Shown here one piece after another: positions 16,236 to 25,714 of a DNA stretch of 64,000 nt. A program made the translations under genes and the position numbers. The notes beneath the pieces were generated by a model. It worked only from the letters and a program-made list of their open reading frames with translations. It ran no database searches and had not been told where the DNA came from. This DNA comes from Radiobacillus deserti. Lineage in GTDB: Bacteria > Bacillota > Bacilli > Bacillales > Amphibacillaceae. The stretch's first letter is position 1; the number at the start of each line of letters is the position of its first letter. The stretch is taken from contig NZ_CP041666.1 in NCBI RefSeq assembly GCF_007301515.1, positions 3,410,001 to 3,474,000 of the forward strand, written 5' to 3'.

Positions 16236-17762
16236 ATGTCTGAACAACACACAATTCCAGAAAAACCACCATATGCGATGATATCTATCTTGTTTATTGG
16301 TGCATTTGTCGCCATTTTAAATGAAACGTTATTAAATATAGCTTTACCTTCCATTATGCGTGATTTTGAGGTGGAGCCTACTGCTGTACAATGGTTGTCT
16401 ACCGGATACATGCTAGTAAACGGAATCCTGATTCCAGCTAGCGCCTTTTTCATCCAACGATTCACCAATAAAAGTTTGTTTATTACAGCAATGAGCTTAT
16501 TCACAGCAGGTACATTACTTGCAAGCTTAGCACCTAGCTTCGCTATACTTTTAACCGCTAGAATGATTCAGGCATCCGGTTCAGCGATTATGATGCCACT
16601 GTTAATGAACGTTATGCTCACGGCATTCCCTGTTGAAAAACGCGGAGCTGCCATGGGAACATTCGGTTTAGTTATGATTACAGCTCCTGCACTAGGGCCG
16701 ACTTTATCCGGATGGATTGTAGAGCATTATGATTGGAGAACATTGTTCGATATCGTGTTACCTTTTGCTATACTTACTCTTATTCTATCCATATTTAAAC
16801 TAAAAAACGTTACTCCACAACGAGCAATTCGTTTAGATGTCGTATCTCTTATACTATCCAGTGTTGGATTTGGTGGACTATTATACGGATTTAGCTTTGC
16901 TGGGGATAAGGGATGGGATGATCCTGAAGTATATGGAACGATTATCGCCGGTGTCGTTGCACTAGTCTGGTTTATTTTACGCCAGCTTAGAATGGATGAC
17001 CCAATGCTAGAATTCCGTATCTACAAACATCCAATGTTTGCTCTTTCTTCTGCGATATCGATTGTTATTTCTATCGCAATGTTTTCTGGTATGATCTTAA
17101 TGCCTATCTACGTCCAAACTATTCGTGGAATTGACCCATTCGAGTCGGGCTTGCTGATGCTTCCAGGAGCCATATTGATGGGGATTATGTCTCCAATTAC
17201 TGGTCGTTTATTTGATAAGTTCGGCGCTAGAGTTCTTGCCGTGATAGGATTGACTATCACTATCGTGACGACATACTTTTTCAGCGAACTTAGCATGTCA
17301 ACTAGCTACGCAAACTTAATATTGTTGTATTCATTACGTATGTTTGGCATGTCTATGGTCATGATGCCTGTTATGACGAATGGGTTAAACGCACTTCCTA
17401 TGCACCACAATCCACACGGTACAGCAATGAACAACACGTTACAGCAGGTTTCTGGAGCAATCGGTTCTGCATTACTCATTACTGTCATGAACAACCGTAC
17501 GGAAGCACGTGCTGAAGAGCTTATGACCGATGCAATGGCGAAAGCAGGTACTACACAACTTTCTCCAGATGCTGCAGCAGCAATGCAACAGGAAGTCACA
17601 AACCAAGCTATGTTAAATGGAATTAACTTCTCATTCTTTGTTTCGATGTTTATTGCGGCGTTAGCTTTGTTACTCGCGTTTTTCATCAAACGCCCAAAAC
17701 GTTCGCCTGAAAACCCAGAGGAAGCAAAAACATCTGTTGCACCAAATGTCGTAACAGAGTAA
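16236..17762 (+). CDS. DHA2 family drug efflux MFS transporter
   Basis: 508 residues, 14-helix major facilitator of the EmrB/QacA type. Visible motifs: FVAILNETLLNIALPSIM in helix 1 (motif D1), MIQASGSAIMMPLLMNV, and motif C GTFGLVMITAPALGPTLSG. Closest in pattern to Bacillus LmrB-like lincosamide/puromycin efflux proteins, though the drug cannot be inferred. It has a good start at 16236 with AGAAAGAAGGG upstream and its own promoter. Control by the divergent TetR protein is likely. Confidence 0.93.
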   Translation: MSEQHTIPEKPPYAMISILFIGAFVAILNETLLNIALPSIMRDFEVEPTAVQWLSTGYMLVNGILIPASAFFIQRFTNKSLFITAMSLFTAGTLLASLAPSFAILLTARMIQASGSAIMMPLLMNVMLTAFPVEKRGAAMGTFGLVMITAPALGPTLSGWIVEHYDWRTLFDIVLPFAILTLILSIFKLKNVTPQRAIRLDVVSLILSSVGFGGLLYGFSFAGDKGWDDPEVYGTIIAGVVALVWFILRQLRMDDPMLEFRIYKHPMFALSSAISIVISIAMFSGMILMPIYVQTIRGIDPFESGLLMLPGAILMGIMSPITGRLFDKFGARVLAVIGLTITIVTTYFFSELSMSTSYANLILLYSLRMFGMSMVMMPVMTNGLNALPMHHNPHGTAMNNTLQQVSGAIGSALLITVMNNRTEARAEELMTDAMAKAGTTQLSPDAAAAMQQEVTNQAMLNGINFSFFVSMFIAALALLLAFFIKRPKRSPENPEEAKTSVAPNVVTE

Positions 17763-17790
17763 TATTTAAATAACATTTCTAAGTAATTGT

Positions 17791-17836
17791 AGGCTATCCA
17801 AGAAATATAAACCATTTTCCTTGGATAGCCTTTCAT
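17791..17836 (+). terminator. Terminator of the efflux gene
   Basis: AGGCTATCCAAG / CTTGGATAGCCT with a 17-base loop, followed by TTCATTTT. Confidence 0.8.
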
Positions 17837-17964
17837 TTTAACCTCTTACTCCCCATTTTCACGCGGTTTAATAGTTATAAGTAAAGCATTTGCATGGGTT
17901 ACAAAGCCTGTAGTATAGTTAAGTTCAAATTTGCTTTTAATAGCCTTTAAAAGGGAGGTATTAT

Positions 17965-19809
17965 ATGGAAGGACATACTTCAGTTACATCCTTAATCATC
18001 GTATTAGTTGCCGCATTCCTGACGCCAATCTTACTGAAAAAACTGCGTTTGAATATAATCCCCGTAGTGGTTGCTGAAATCATTATCGGGTTAATTATAG
18101 GGAAAAGTGGATTTGATATCGTTTCTCCCGACCCATGGATTGATATTCTATCCACCCTTGGGTTCATTTTCTTAATGTTTTTAAGTGGGGTAGAAATTGA
18201 TTTTTCCATTTTCTCAAATAAAAAGAAAAAAACTAAGTTACCGAACGGAAAACTAGAGCCAAATGGTTTCTTCATTTCTAGTATTATTTTCGTATTTATT
18301 TTGATTCTATCCTACGCAATCTCCTTCGCGTTGCAGCTTATGGGATTTGTAGACAACGCCTTTTTCATGACGCTTGTCATTTCCACCATTTCTTTAGGGG
18401 TTGTCGTGCCAACGCTTAAAGAAGCTGAAATTATGAAAACCGGAATTGGACAAATCATTTTGTTAATCGCGGTTATCGCAGACCTAGTAACTATGATTTT
18501 ATTAGCTGTTTTCGTTTCATTCTATGAATCAGAAGGAAACACATGGTTACTTCTATTGTTATTCTTAGCTGGAGTTGTTCTCTATTTTGTCGGAAAGCAT
18601 TTTCAAAAGAAACAATCTTTCTTTGAAGCATTATCCACTGGAACTATCCAGATCGGAACCCGTGCCATTTTTACGCTTTTAATGGTATTAGTAGGATTAT
18701 CTGAATCTTTAGGTGCGGAAAATATATTGGGAGCCTTCCTTGCTGGGGTATTAGTTTCCTTACTATCTCCTGATAAAGAAACCATTCATCAACTGGATTC
18801 ATTCGGCTATGGGTTCTTAATTCCTATCTTTTTCGTTATGGTTGGGGTTGATCTTGATATCTGGGCATTATTTGAAGATTCCACAATCTTCTTGCTTATT
18901 CCGCTGTTGTTCATCGGACTTCTTATGTCGAAGTTCTTCCCAGTTATGGTCCTTCGCAAATGGTATGACTGGAAAACCGTCATGGGAGCAGGCTTCCTAT
19001 TAACTTCTACGCTATCCCTTGTCATTGCGGCAGCTAAAGTCGGAGAGCGAATCGGGGTTATTGATAATAGAATGTCTTCTGCACTCATTCTTCTTGCGAT
19101 TATTGCTTGTATTATTACGCCAATTCTCTTTAAACGTGTATTCCCTATTCAAGAAATGGCGTCCAAAAAGAAACGAGTCAAAATTGTCGGAGCAAACCAA
19201 GTAACTTTACCAATCTCGCAAGAATTGGATAAGAGTCATTACGATGTCTGCTTATATCACGTATCAAAAAACCGAATTGATATCGATGAAGCTTCCTCTG
19301 ACTTTGACGTTCGTTATATCGACAGCTTTTCAGAAGAAGACCTTCTGAAGCAACATGTTTTTGATACAGATATATTGGTCGTTTCCACGAATGAAGACCA
19401 ACGGAATTATGACCTTGCCATATTTGCAGAAGGTCAAGGTGTTGAAACGATTATTAGTCGAATTGAAACACCCGACCTAAGTGGTCCGTTGAAAGAAAAG
19501 GGTATCCATGTATTCTCATCTTTCTTCTCTACAAAAGCGATGATGAAGGCGATGATAGAATCTCCTCATATCGCAGGTATTTTCACAACTACAGAAGACG
19601 GATTACAGGAAGTATCCGTTGGAAACTATGAATATGACGGAATGAAGCTTCGAGATTTGCGCATACTTGGAAATTCCATTATTGTTCGTATTTTCCGTAA
19701 TACCGAGTCTCTTATTCCTCATGGCGATACCGAAATTCACGTTGGTGACCGGTTAATTGTAACCGGTGGGCTTGATAGCATTAGTGATCTTCGGGATGCA
19801 ATGGAATAA
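17965..19809 (+). CDS. CPA2 cation:proton antiporter with TrkA domains
   Basis: 614 residues. The first ~390 residues are the Na+/H+ exchanger (Kef-type, CPA2) membrane domain with about 12 helices, including GFIFLMFLSGVEIDF and LGAFLAGVLVSLLS. Residues ~395-520 resemble a TrkA-N nucleotide-binding fold (KRVKIVGANQVTLPISQELD), lacking a clear GxGxxG. The C-terminal ~80 residues are a TrkA-C domain ending HVGDRLIVTGG. It probably exports K+ or Na+ in exchange for protons, gated by ligand binding. Single-gene unit with its own terminator. Ion specificity is not determinable. Confidence 0.9.
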   Translation: MEGHTSVTSLIIVLVAAFLTPILLKKLRLNIIPVVVAEIIIGLIIGKSGFDIVSPDPWIDILSTLGFIFLMFLSGVEIDFSIFSNKKKKTKLPNGKLEPNGFFISSIIFVFILILSYAISFALQLMGFVDNAFFMTLVISTISLGVVVPTLKEAEIMKTGIGQIILLIAVIADLVTMILLAVFVSFYESEGNTWLLLLLFLAGVVLYFVGKHFQKKQSFFEALSTGTIQIGTRAIFTLLMVLVGLSESLGAENILGAFLAGVLVSLLSPDKETIHQLDSFGYGFLIPIFFVMVGVDLDIWALFEDSTIFLLIPLLFIGLLMSKFFPVMVLRKWYDWKTVMGAGFLLTSTLSLVIAAAKVGERIGVIDNRMSSALILLAIIACIITPILFKRVFPIQEMASKKKRVKIVGANQVTLPISQELDKSHYDVCLYHVSKNRIDIDEASSDFDVRYIDSFSEEDLLKQHVFDTDILVVSTNEDQRNYDLAIFAEGQGVETIISRIETPDLSGPLKEKGIHVFSSFFSTKAMMKAMIESPHIAGIFTTTEDGLQEVSVGNYEYDGMKLRDLRILGNSIIVRIFRNTESLIPHGDTEIHVGDRLIVTGGLDSISDLRDAME

Positions 19810-19816
19810 TGTTTAT

Positions 19817-19848
19817 AACCCCTCTGATAATCAGAGGGGTTATTTTTT
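19817..19848 (+). terminator. Terminator of the antiporter gene
   Basis: Perfect 12-bp stem AACCCCTCTGAT / ATCAGAGGGGTT followed by ATTTTTT. Confidence 0.9.
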
Positions 19849-19885
19849 CAAAAAAAGTGGCGGATTACTCCTCTCCTCTTTACAA

Positions 19886-20722
19886 TCACACAGATACAGT
19901 CGCGGCTTTTTCTAAGTGAAGCATAAATTCTTCTACTACTACCATCGGATTATCAATCATGGAGTAGTGACTACAATCAGGTAATACCTTAAATGTTGCA
20001 TTAGGGATTGTTTCACTTAATCGCAATCCCCAATACGGCGGGAGGTATCGATCATATTGACCAAACAAGATAGTCGCTGGCATGGTCAACTCTTTTAGCT
20101 GAGGAACAATTTCTTCTGTTTGATGATGTTCCAAGGCTAGAGAAGCCTCCTTCAATTCACTTGGCCCAGAAGGAGTCTGGAAAGGCTCTACCATAGCTTT
20201 TAACAGCTCTGGAGTCAATTGCTCCTGATGAAGTAATCCTTCTCGCATCATCCTTTCAATAAATAGTGGAGAAGGTTCAAATTCTGGAGCTGTAGGGTAG
20301 CGTAATGATACTACTTTTGGTAGCGGCCAGTTACTAAAGGCCACACCATCTATAATGACAAAGCTACTTACCCGTTCAGGGTTCTTTGTTGCAAAAATTT
20401 GAGTCACACCTGAGCCAAGATCATGTCCAATAAAATGAGCTTCATGTACTCCAAGCTGATCTAATAATAATCGAACATGATCCGCTTGTTTAGGGAGGGT
20501 CAACTCCTCATGAGATGCTCGACTTGATTTTCCGTATCCAATCATATCCGGAGCAATAACCGTAAAACGTTCTGCTAACCTCGGAATTACTTCGATCCAA
20601 AGAAATGAATTCGTAGGGATTCCATGCATTAATACAACGGTTTGACTTCCACTTCCAGCTTTTCGGTAAAACATCGTATGGGTACCTATTTTTGCTGAAT
20701 GCTCTTGAATATTTGGCTGCAT
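19886..20722 (-). CDS. Alpha/beta hydrolase, haloalkane dehalogenase/epoxide hydrolase type
   Basis: 278 residues. Oxyanion-hole motif MHGIPTNSFLW is followed by the nucleophile elbow GHDLGSG, in which Asp replaces Ser. That is the hallmark of haloalkane dehalogenases and epoxide hydrolases rather than esterases. The other catalytic residues expected are the Asp in GQYDRYLPP and the His in CSHYS. The cap domain is at about 130-210. Cytosolic, single gene. The real substrate is unknown. Confidence 0.88.
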   Translation of the reverse strand: MQPNIQEHSAKIGTHTMFYRKAGSGSQTVVLMHGIPTNSFLWIEVIPRLAERFTVIAPDMIGYGKSSRASHEELTLPKQADHVRLLLDQLGVHEAHFIGHDLGSGVTQIFATKNPERVSSFVIIDGVAFSNWPLPKVVSLRYPTAPEFEPSPLFIERMMREGLLHQEQLTPELLKAMVEPFQTPSGPSELKEASLALEHHQTEEIVPQLKELTMPATILFGQYDRYLPPYWGLRLSETIPNATFKVLPDCSHYSMIDNPMVVVEEFMLHLEKAATVSV

Positions 20723-20870
20723 AATATGCCCTCCCGTTTTGTATTAAAGAACAGAGATAGTTTGTTTCTTTTCTTTCCAAATATCCTTATGGTTAGAAAG
20801 TAAAAACTTCCTGCCTTATACACGAGAAAACCTTAACGAACGAGGAATAAAAAAATTCTCTATGATAAAA

Positions 20871-21869
20871 CTATTCGTAAATTAATTTTCCTATTAACGC
20901 TGGCACATCTTTATCGAGTATATCAATAGCTGTAGGGATTGCATCCTCCCCAATGCCTACCAGCGCTGTTAATTCTTTCGGATTATAAACTACGGTATGA
21001 AGAGTTCCAAAATAGCGGTCGTATTCTCTGAAAAAAAGCGGAGAATCATGATGGTTTAACAGGGTGTAGACTTCACCTGAATCGAGGTCGTTTACCTTAT
21101 TTAACACGTCTAATCGCTTTTGAGATCGCTCTGTATTTTTCCGATTCGAGCCTTTTAATTCCTTAGACAAAAAATGATTCGTACAAGCTAGGTTATTCCC
21201 TGCTCGAACTGAAATACCACTCGGAGTCGCCTCCACGACACTTGCATGACCATGCTGATCTAAAATTGAAAAGTTATAGCAAAATCGGTGTGGAACATGT
21301 TTCAAAAATTGAACTGCTTGCTCTAAATCTGCACATTGCTCCAGAACCATTCTGACTATTGCTGTTGCTGAAAACCCATCCCCTTTGGGCGTATTATTAA
21401 CATAGTGGAGCCCAACTACTAGTCCCTTTTCATTCATTCCATCCAGTCGACCTGTTAAGTGCTGACTGAAGCCAATGCTAGCAAATCCTTTTTCTGGCTT
21501 AGCAATCACTAGCCTTCCATCGTATATATCGGGGCTAAAGTCATAATTTCTTCCATATATACTATTTTGCATAAAAGCTGTACAGCCCATTTCAGGAAAA
21601 GATACATTATAGCCACTAAATATCTGCAGTGCCAGGTTCATACTAATTTCCAAGGCATTCGCCAATTCCGTAATCTCTTGTAACAAAAAAGGGGCATGCT
21701 TCATTAACTGCCTCTTCACTTCAGATGCGTCACACGGAGGAGCGTTCCTTTGATACCAATCAAATTGACCTGCAAATAAGCCCCACTGCGATGGGTTCGC
21801 CTGTGCATAGCCCATCTCTTCATAGCTACCTATTAGCTTCACAACTGGGACAACAATCTCTTTATTCAT
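20871..21869 (-). CDS. C45/choloylglycine-hydrolase-like Ntn amidohydrolase
   Basis: 332 residues. The conserved MGCTAF (about residue 98) presents the Cys that becomes the N-terminal nucleophile after autoprocessing in acyl-CoA:6-aminopenicillanate acyltransferase and related enzymes. IYGRNYDFSPD follows at the usual distance, and ACTNHFLS further on is also typical. It presumably cleaves a linear amide such as an N-acyl amino acid. Its start overlaps the end of the MerR-regulator gene by 8 bp, so the two are translationally coupled and the regulator probably senses a related ligand. Confidence 0.85.
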   Translation of the reverse strand: MNKEIVVPVVKLIGSYEEMGYAQANPSQWGLFAGQFDWYQRNAPPCDASEVKRQLMKHAPFLLQEITELANALEISMNLALQIFSGYNVSFPEMGCTAFMQNSIYGRNYDFSPDIYDGRLVIAKPEKGFASIGFSQHLTGRLDGMNEKGLVVGLHYVNNTPKGDGFSATAIVRMVLEQCADLEQAVQFLKHVPHRFCYNFSILDQHGHASVVEATPSGISVRAGNNLACTNHFLSKELKGSNRKNTERSQKRLDVLNKVNDLDSGEVYTLLNHHDSPLFFREYDRYFGTLHTVVYNPKELTALVGIGEDAIPTAIDILDKDVPALIGKLIYE

Positions 21870-22641
21870 TTTGTTCCTCCTCTTCTTTCATTTCAAAAAC
21901 TGGCATCACAATGTCCAAATCTGTCCATCCTTCTCCGTGGTACCATTCGTAAATAGGGCCAGCGGGATACCACTTGTTACGGAGCACATATTGCATCATT
22001 TCCTCATACCCCTCTTGTATGTCAGCTATCGGTTTCTTAAAGGGATGGACGACACAATGTTGTGCTGGTTTTTTTTCAACAAATGAGTCTTCTGGTAAAT
22101 GATAAAGACTGGATGAGCGCAAAGTAAACCCTACTTTAACTTGGATGATATCTTCTCCAGAAAGGTAAGCTAGATACGCGTTATCAACTTCATACCCATA
22201 AATATTTAGTTGTTTTTGCCGCTTTTTAAAAGCATGCTTAAAGCGACCAATCTTTGCTTCTTCTTTAAACCAAATAATAGTTTGAGCAGGTATCTTTGCG
22301 AGATAAAATTCCTGCTCCTCTTTAGTACTCTGCAAATATTTAATACCTACATCCAATATTTTCCTTTTCTTTAGTAACTCTCTTTCCCACTTTTTAATCA
22401 AGTCTCTTTGCTCTTTTGGATTAGTAGTTAAATAGGCTTGAATCTCGTTGATGGGAACATTAGCAGTTCGTAGGCTAGCAATCCACTTCGCTAATTTAAC
22501 TTGGTGTTCTTCATAATATCGATAGAGGTTCTCTTTCCCCCTTTTTGGCGTGAGAAGGTTTTTTTGTTCATAGTATCGTAGTGCAGTCTTGGATATTCCT
22601 GTTCGCTTTGCAAATGCTTGAATAGACATGATTGATGACAT
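21862..22641 (-). CDS. MerR family regulator with C-terminal effector domain
   Basis: 259 residues. The N-terminal MerR helix-turn-helix reads IQAFAKRTGISKTALRYYEQ and the next helix reads LLTPKR. A coiled dimer helix (about 75-120) precedes a GyrI-like ligand-binding domain (about 125-255, with YPAGPIYEWYHGEGWTDLDI). Such proteins (BmrR type) bind hydrophobic or cationic compounds and activate their own operon. A textbook 19-bp-spaced promoter with an inverted repeat lies immediately upstream, so autoactivation is expected. It is cotranscribed with the Ntn hydrolase. Confidence 0.92.
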   Translation of the reverse strand: MSSIMSIQAFAKRTGISKTALRYYEQKNLLTPKRGKENLYRYYEEHQVKLAKWIASLRTANVPINEIQAYLTTNPKEQRDLIKKWERELLKKRKILDVGIKYLQSTKEEQEFYLAKIPAQTIIWFKEEAKIGRFKHAFKKRQKQLNIYGYEVDNAYLAYLSGEDIIQVKVGFTLRSSSLYHLPEDSFVEKKPAQHCVVHPFKKPIADIQEGYEEMMQYVLRNKWYPAGPIYEWYHGEGWTDLDIVMPVFEMKEEEEQNE

Positions 22642-22664
22642 CGTTCGTCCTCCTCTTTGTACCT

Positions 22665-22695
22665 AGCATAAACCTTTAAGTAACTTGAAGGTCAA
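22665..22695 (-). promoter_or_regulatory. MerR-type promoter with 19-bp spacer
   Basis: Minus strand: -35 TTGACC (22690-22695), 19-bp spacer, -10 TATGCT (22665-22670). The over-long spacer holds an inverted repeat of ACCTTTAAGT and ACTTGAAGGT separated by one base (22672-22692). This is the architecture at which MerR proteins untwist DNA to activate transcription. Confidence 0.88.
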
Positions 22696-22718
22696 GGTTT
22701 TTCCAAAATTTGCACAAA

Positions 22719-22751
22719 AAACCAGCAAGGGTCATACCCCTTGCTGGTTCG
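22719..22751 (-). terminator. Terminator of bglP
   Basis: 12-bp stem AACCAGCAAGGG / CCCTTGCTGGTT with a short loop, followed on the minus strand by TTTTTT. Confidence 0.9.
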
Positions 22752-22768
22752 CATCAGCTATCGGAATG

Positions 22769-24727
22769 TTACGATGGTAATGGATAAACATTACCTTCTG
22801 TCTCAACATGGTTGCTTTGGTTTACATGTAGTATTGGTTCACCTGCCACAATACTTCTTTCTTCCTCCAAAACGTCCATATCAAATTGATCTGAGTTCGT
22901 TACAATAATTGGTGTTGTAACCAAGTATCCTGCTGACTGAATACCCTCGATATCAAATTCCAGAAGAAGCTGCCCTTTCTCTACTTGATCGCCTTTTGCT
23001 ACGTGAGCTGTAAAGAATTCCCCTTCTAATTGAACCGTGTCCATCCCAACATGGATAAGGATTTCCGCTCCGTTTTCCGTTGTGATTCCAATCGCATGCT
23101 TCGTAGGGAACAAAGCAGATACGGTACCGGCAACTGGTGCTGCTAGCTTTCCTTCTGTTGGTTCGATGGCAACGCCTTTCCCTAGTGCTCTTGATGCAAA
23201 CAACTCATCTTTTATGTTGGAAAGGTTTTGAACTTGACCAGTTAATGGACTCACTACTGTATCAGAACCGTTTACTGTGCTTTTAGGAGACTTTTTTTTT
23301 ACTGTTTCTTTCGGTTCTTGGTCTTCTTTTTCATTCCCCAAACCAAAAAGGTATGTTAGTACAAAACCTAGAATAGTTGCTGCGATAATCGATACAATCA
23401 TACCCCAGAATGGAGCGTTAAGACCTTCTGGACCGATAGCAGATGGAATTCCGAAAATTCCAAGTCCACCGATCATGTAATTTTGTGTCCCGAATAGTCC
23501 GATTGCCGCACCACCAAGACCTGCCACGATACAGCTAATGATGAACGGACGTTTTTTCGGTAATGTAATACCGTAAATCGCTGGTTCTGTAACTCCAAAA
23601 ATACCTGAGATAAATGCTGGGATACTTAATGACTTCAACTTTTTATCTCTAGTTTTTAGCCATACGCCAAGTACTGCACCTGTTTGTGCAAAAGATGCTG
23701 CAAATACGGTTGCCAGAATTGGATCTGCACCTTGTGTTGTAAGGTTGTTAATAGCAACTGGAACAAGACCCCAGTGTAAACCAAAGATTACGAAAACTTG
23801 CCAGAAAGCTCCTAGGAACAATCCTGCAATAATAGGGCTTAAGTGATAGATCCACAATGTAGCGGATCCTAGTAAAGATCCTGCCCAAGTAGCGATCGGT
23901 CCGATTACGATAAACGTGATTGGGACAACTACTAATAACGTTGCAAATGGTACTAAGAATGTTTTTACGACATCTGGAATCGTTTTCTTAAAGAAGTTCT
24001 CTACTTTTACTGCAAAGAATGTTGCCAAGATAATCGGAATTACGGATGATGAGTAGGTCATTAAAATGACCGGTATTCCTAAGAATTCAATATATACTGG
24101 TGATTGGAACATCGTATCTGCAAACAAAGTATAAAGCGGTTCACCTGCAGTGATTTGTGTTAATGTCGGGTAAACTAATGCTCCCCCAATGGCCATCCCA
24201 ATAAATGGGCTTCCTCCGAATTTCTTAATTGCTGTGTAGCCTAGGAAGATTGGGAAAAAGTAAAATAATGAATCCCCAACTGCGTTTAAGATTTGATACG
24301 TGCCGGAAGTATCTTCTAGCAATCCAGTTGCTAGAAATAACGCGTTAAACCCTTTAATCATCCCTGTTGCAGCTAATACGCCTAGTACTGGTGTGAAAAT
24401 GCTAGAAATAATATCAATAAACTTGTTAAATGCGCTTTGACTTTCATCATTTGCTTCTTCAGTAGACGCTGCTTGGTTAGCAAACCCTCCAACCTCTACT
24501 ACATCTTTATATACATCTGGAACGTGGTTTCCGATAACGACTTGATATTGGCCACCACTTTTCATTACAGTTACGACGCCATCCATGTTTTTCAACACGT
24601 CTGTGTTTGCTTTGCTTTCGTCTTTTAATTTAAAGCGCAAGCGAGTAATACAATGGACAACACTGTTAACGTTTTCTTTTCCACCAACATTTTCGATAAT
24701 GTCTTTAGCCAATTGCTCATATTTCAT
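22769..24727 (-). CDS. bglP: Beta-glucoside PTS transporter, EIIBCA
   Basis: About 652 residues. EIIB (1-90) has the phosphocysteine motif VVHCITRLRF. EIIC (about 100-460) is the membrane channel with FGVTEPAIYGI. EIIA (about 500-640) has the phosphohistidine segment ILIHVGMDTVQLEG. Domain order B-C-A matches BglP-type permeases that import and phosphorylate aryl-beta-glucosides such as salicin. I chose the ATG at 24727 behind GGAAGGG; the longer frame reaches into the terminator hairpin. The leader carries a RAT/terminator switch and a cre site, which supports the beta-glucoside assignment. No phospho-beta-glucosidase or licT gene is adjacent. Confidence 0.92.
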   Translation of the reverse strand: MKYEQLAKDIIENVGGKENVNSVVHCITRLRFKLKDESKANTDVLKNMDGVVTVMKSGGQYQVVIGNHVPDVYKDVVEVGGFANQAASTEEANDESQSAFNKFIDIISSIFTPVLGVLAATGMIKGFNALFLATGLLEDTSGTYQILNAVGDSLFYFFPIFLGYTAIKKFGGSPFIGMAIGGALVYPTLTQITAGEPLYTLFADTMFQSPVYIEFLGIPVILMTYSSSVIPIILATFFAVKVENFFKKTIPDVVKTFLVPFATLLVVVPITFIVIGPIATWAGSLLGSATLWIYHLSPIIAGLFLGAFWQVFVIFGLHWGLVPVAINNLTTQGADPILATVFAASFAQTGAVLGVWLKTRDKKLKSLSIPAFISGIFGVTEPAIYGITLPKKRPFIISCIVAGLGGAAIGLFGTQNYMIGGLGIFGIPSAIGPEGLNAPFWGMIVSIIAATILGFVLTYLFGLGNEKEDQEPKETVKKKSPKSTVNGSDTVVSPLTGQVQNLSNIKDELFASRALGKGVAIEPTEGKLAAPVAGTVSALFPTKHAIGITTENGAEILIHVGMDTVQLEGEFFTAHVAKGDQVEKGQLLLEFDIEGIQSAGYLVTTPIIVTNSDQFDMDVLEEERSIVAGEPILHVNQSNHVETEGNVYPLPS

Positions 24728-24770
24728 GAGTTGACCCTTCCTTCTATTTGTTATTTTGTTTGGGGCAATA

Positions 24771-24852
24771 AAAAAACCTGAACTGATATGAACATGCACA
24801 CTATTAGTGCGTTCATATCAGCTCAGGTTATGCCCGAATGTGGTAACATTCC
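24771..24852 (-). promoter_or_regulatory. RAT antiterminator and terminator in the bglP leader
   Basis: Minus strand: a 31-nt element at 24822-24852 starts GGAATGTTAC and ends GGCATAACCTGAG, matching BglG/LicT-type ribonucleic antiterminators. Its 3' end overlaps the 5' arm of a long terminator (AACCTGAGCTGATATGAAC paired with its complement, then a T-run at 24771-24776). Binding of a BglG-family protein to the RAT would block the terminator and switch on bglP. Confidence 0.88.
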
Positions 24853-24866
24853 TTACTGATGAGTTG

Positions 24867-24895
24867 AGTATAGCACCTTACGAAAACGTTTACAA
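24867..24895 (-). promoter_or_regulatory. bglP promoter overlapped by a cre site
   Basis: Minus strand: -35 TTGTAA (24890-24895), 17 bp, -10 TATACT (24867-24872). TGTAAACGTTTTCG (24881-24894) overlaps the -35 and fits the CcpA cre consensus except its last base, so catabolite repression is expected. Confidence 0.8.
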
Positions 24896-24927
24896 TACAT
24901 TTTTTAAAATATTTTCTGGTAGTTTAT

Positions 24928-25014
24928 GGTGCCTGTCACCTCCCGGTTTGTGTCGCTACTTGTCGAATCATAGAATATATGATTTTGTGCCTGTCACCAC
25001 CCGAGTTTTGTCGA
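24928..25014 (+). repeat. Two direct REP units upstream of the RAYT gene
   Basis: Units at 24928-24954 and 24987-25014 share GTGCCTGTCACC, then CCCG and a TTGTCG or TGTCG ending. The same unit recurs inverted at 25715-25742, as an inverted pair at 26384-26437, and at 62738-62760. They are the likely substrate of the transposase encoded between them. Confidence 0.85.
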
Positions 25015-25080
25015 TTTGGTATTTTGCTCTCTGCTTATGTAATCGGTACTCTTATCTCATAACCTAAAAGGAGTGGTGAT

Positions 25081-25692
25081 ATGGGAAGGAAAAAACGAGA
25101 ATGGCAACCCAACTATTTCTATCACATTGTTTGCAGGGGGAACAGAAGGGATGCGTTATTTCTCTCCGATCAGGATTACATATCCTTTTTTCGCATCCTT
25201 AATAATGTCTATGAACGGCGACCATTCGAGTTAGCCTGTTACTGTTTATTAACAAACCACTTTCACCTCCTACTTCGTTCGAAGGAGCAGCCTATTTCAA
25301 GCGTCATGTCGGTTATCAATAAAAAATACGCCTCCTATTTCAATACGAAATACAATGTGACTGGACATGTTTTCGAGGAAAGATTTTATGACAGTATCGT
25401 ACCAGATCCACTTGCAATACTAGACGTCAGCTCTTACATTCACCTCAATCCACTTTTTGCTGGTTTAGTGCGAAATCCAGCTGAATATCCTTGGTGCAGC
25501 TATGGATACTTTGCGAACAAACGTATGAAACAAAATCAATCTCCCTCTCCCTTCTTAACCTTAGAAACCATACTCACTCCATTCCCAGGGAACCTGAACC
25601 AGAAAAAACGTTTATATCGTAACCATGTGATGGAATTTCATCGTTTAAAAACTGAGCGTGAGGAGAAGAAGATTACAAAAAAACAAAACTAG
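25081..25692 (+). CDS. REP-associated tyrosine transposase (RAYT)
   Basis: 203 residues, Y1/HUH single-strand transposase family. The metal-binding HUH motif is NHFHLLLRS; a candidate catalytic Tyr lies in INKKYASYFNTKYN. HVFEERFYDSIV and SSYIHLNPLFAGLVRNPAEYPWCSYGY are typical of the TnpA-REP subfamily. The ATG at 25081 follows AAAGGAGTGGTGAT. It is flanked by two direct REPs upstream and one inverted REP downstream. RAYTs are usually domesticated, single-copy genes that maintain REP elements rather than moving themselves. Confidence 0.93.
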   Translation: MGRKKREWQPNYFYHIVCRGNRRDALFLSDQDYISFFRILNNVYERRPFELACYCLLTNHFHLLLRSKEQPISSVMSVINKKYASYFNTKYNVTGHVFEERFYDSIVPDPLAILDVSSYIHLNPLFAGLVRNPAEYPWCSYGYFANKRMKQNQSPSPFLTLETILTPFPGNLNQKKRLYRNHVMEFHRLKTEREEKKITKKQN

Positions 25693-25714
25693 CACATTTT
25701 AATCTATCAACATT

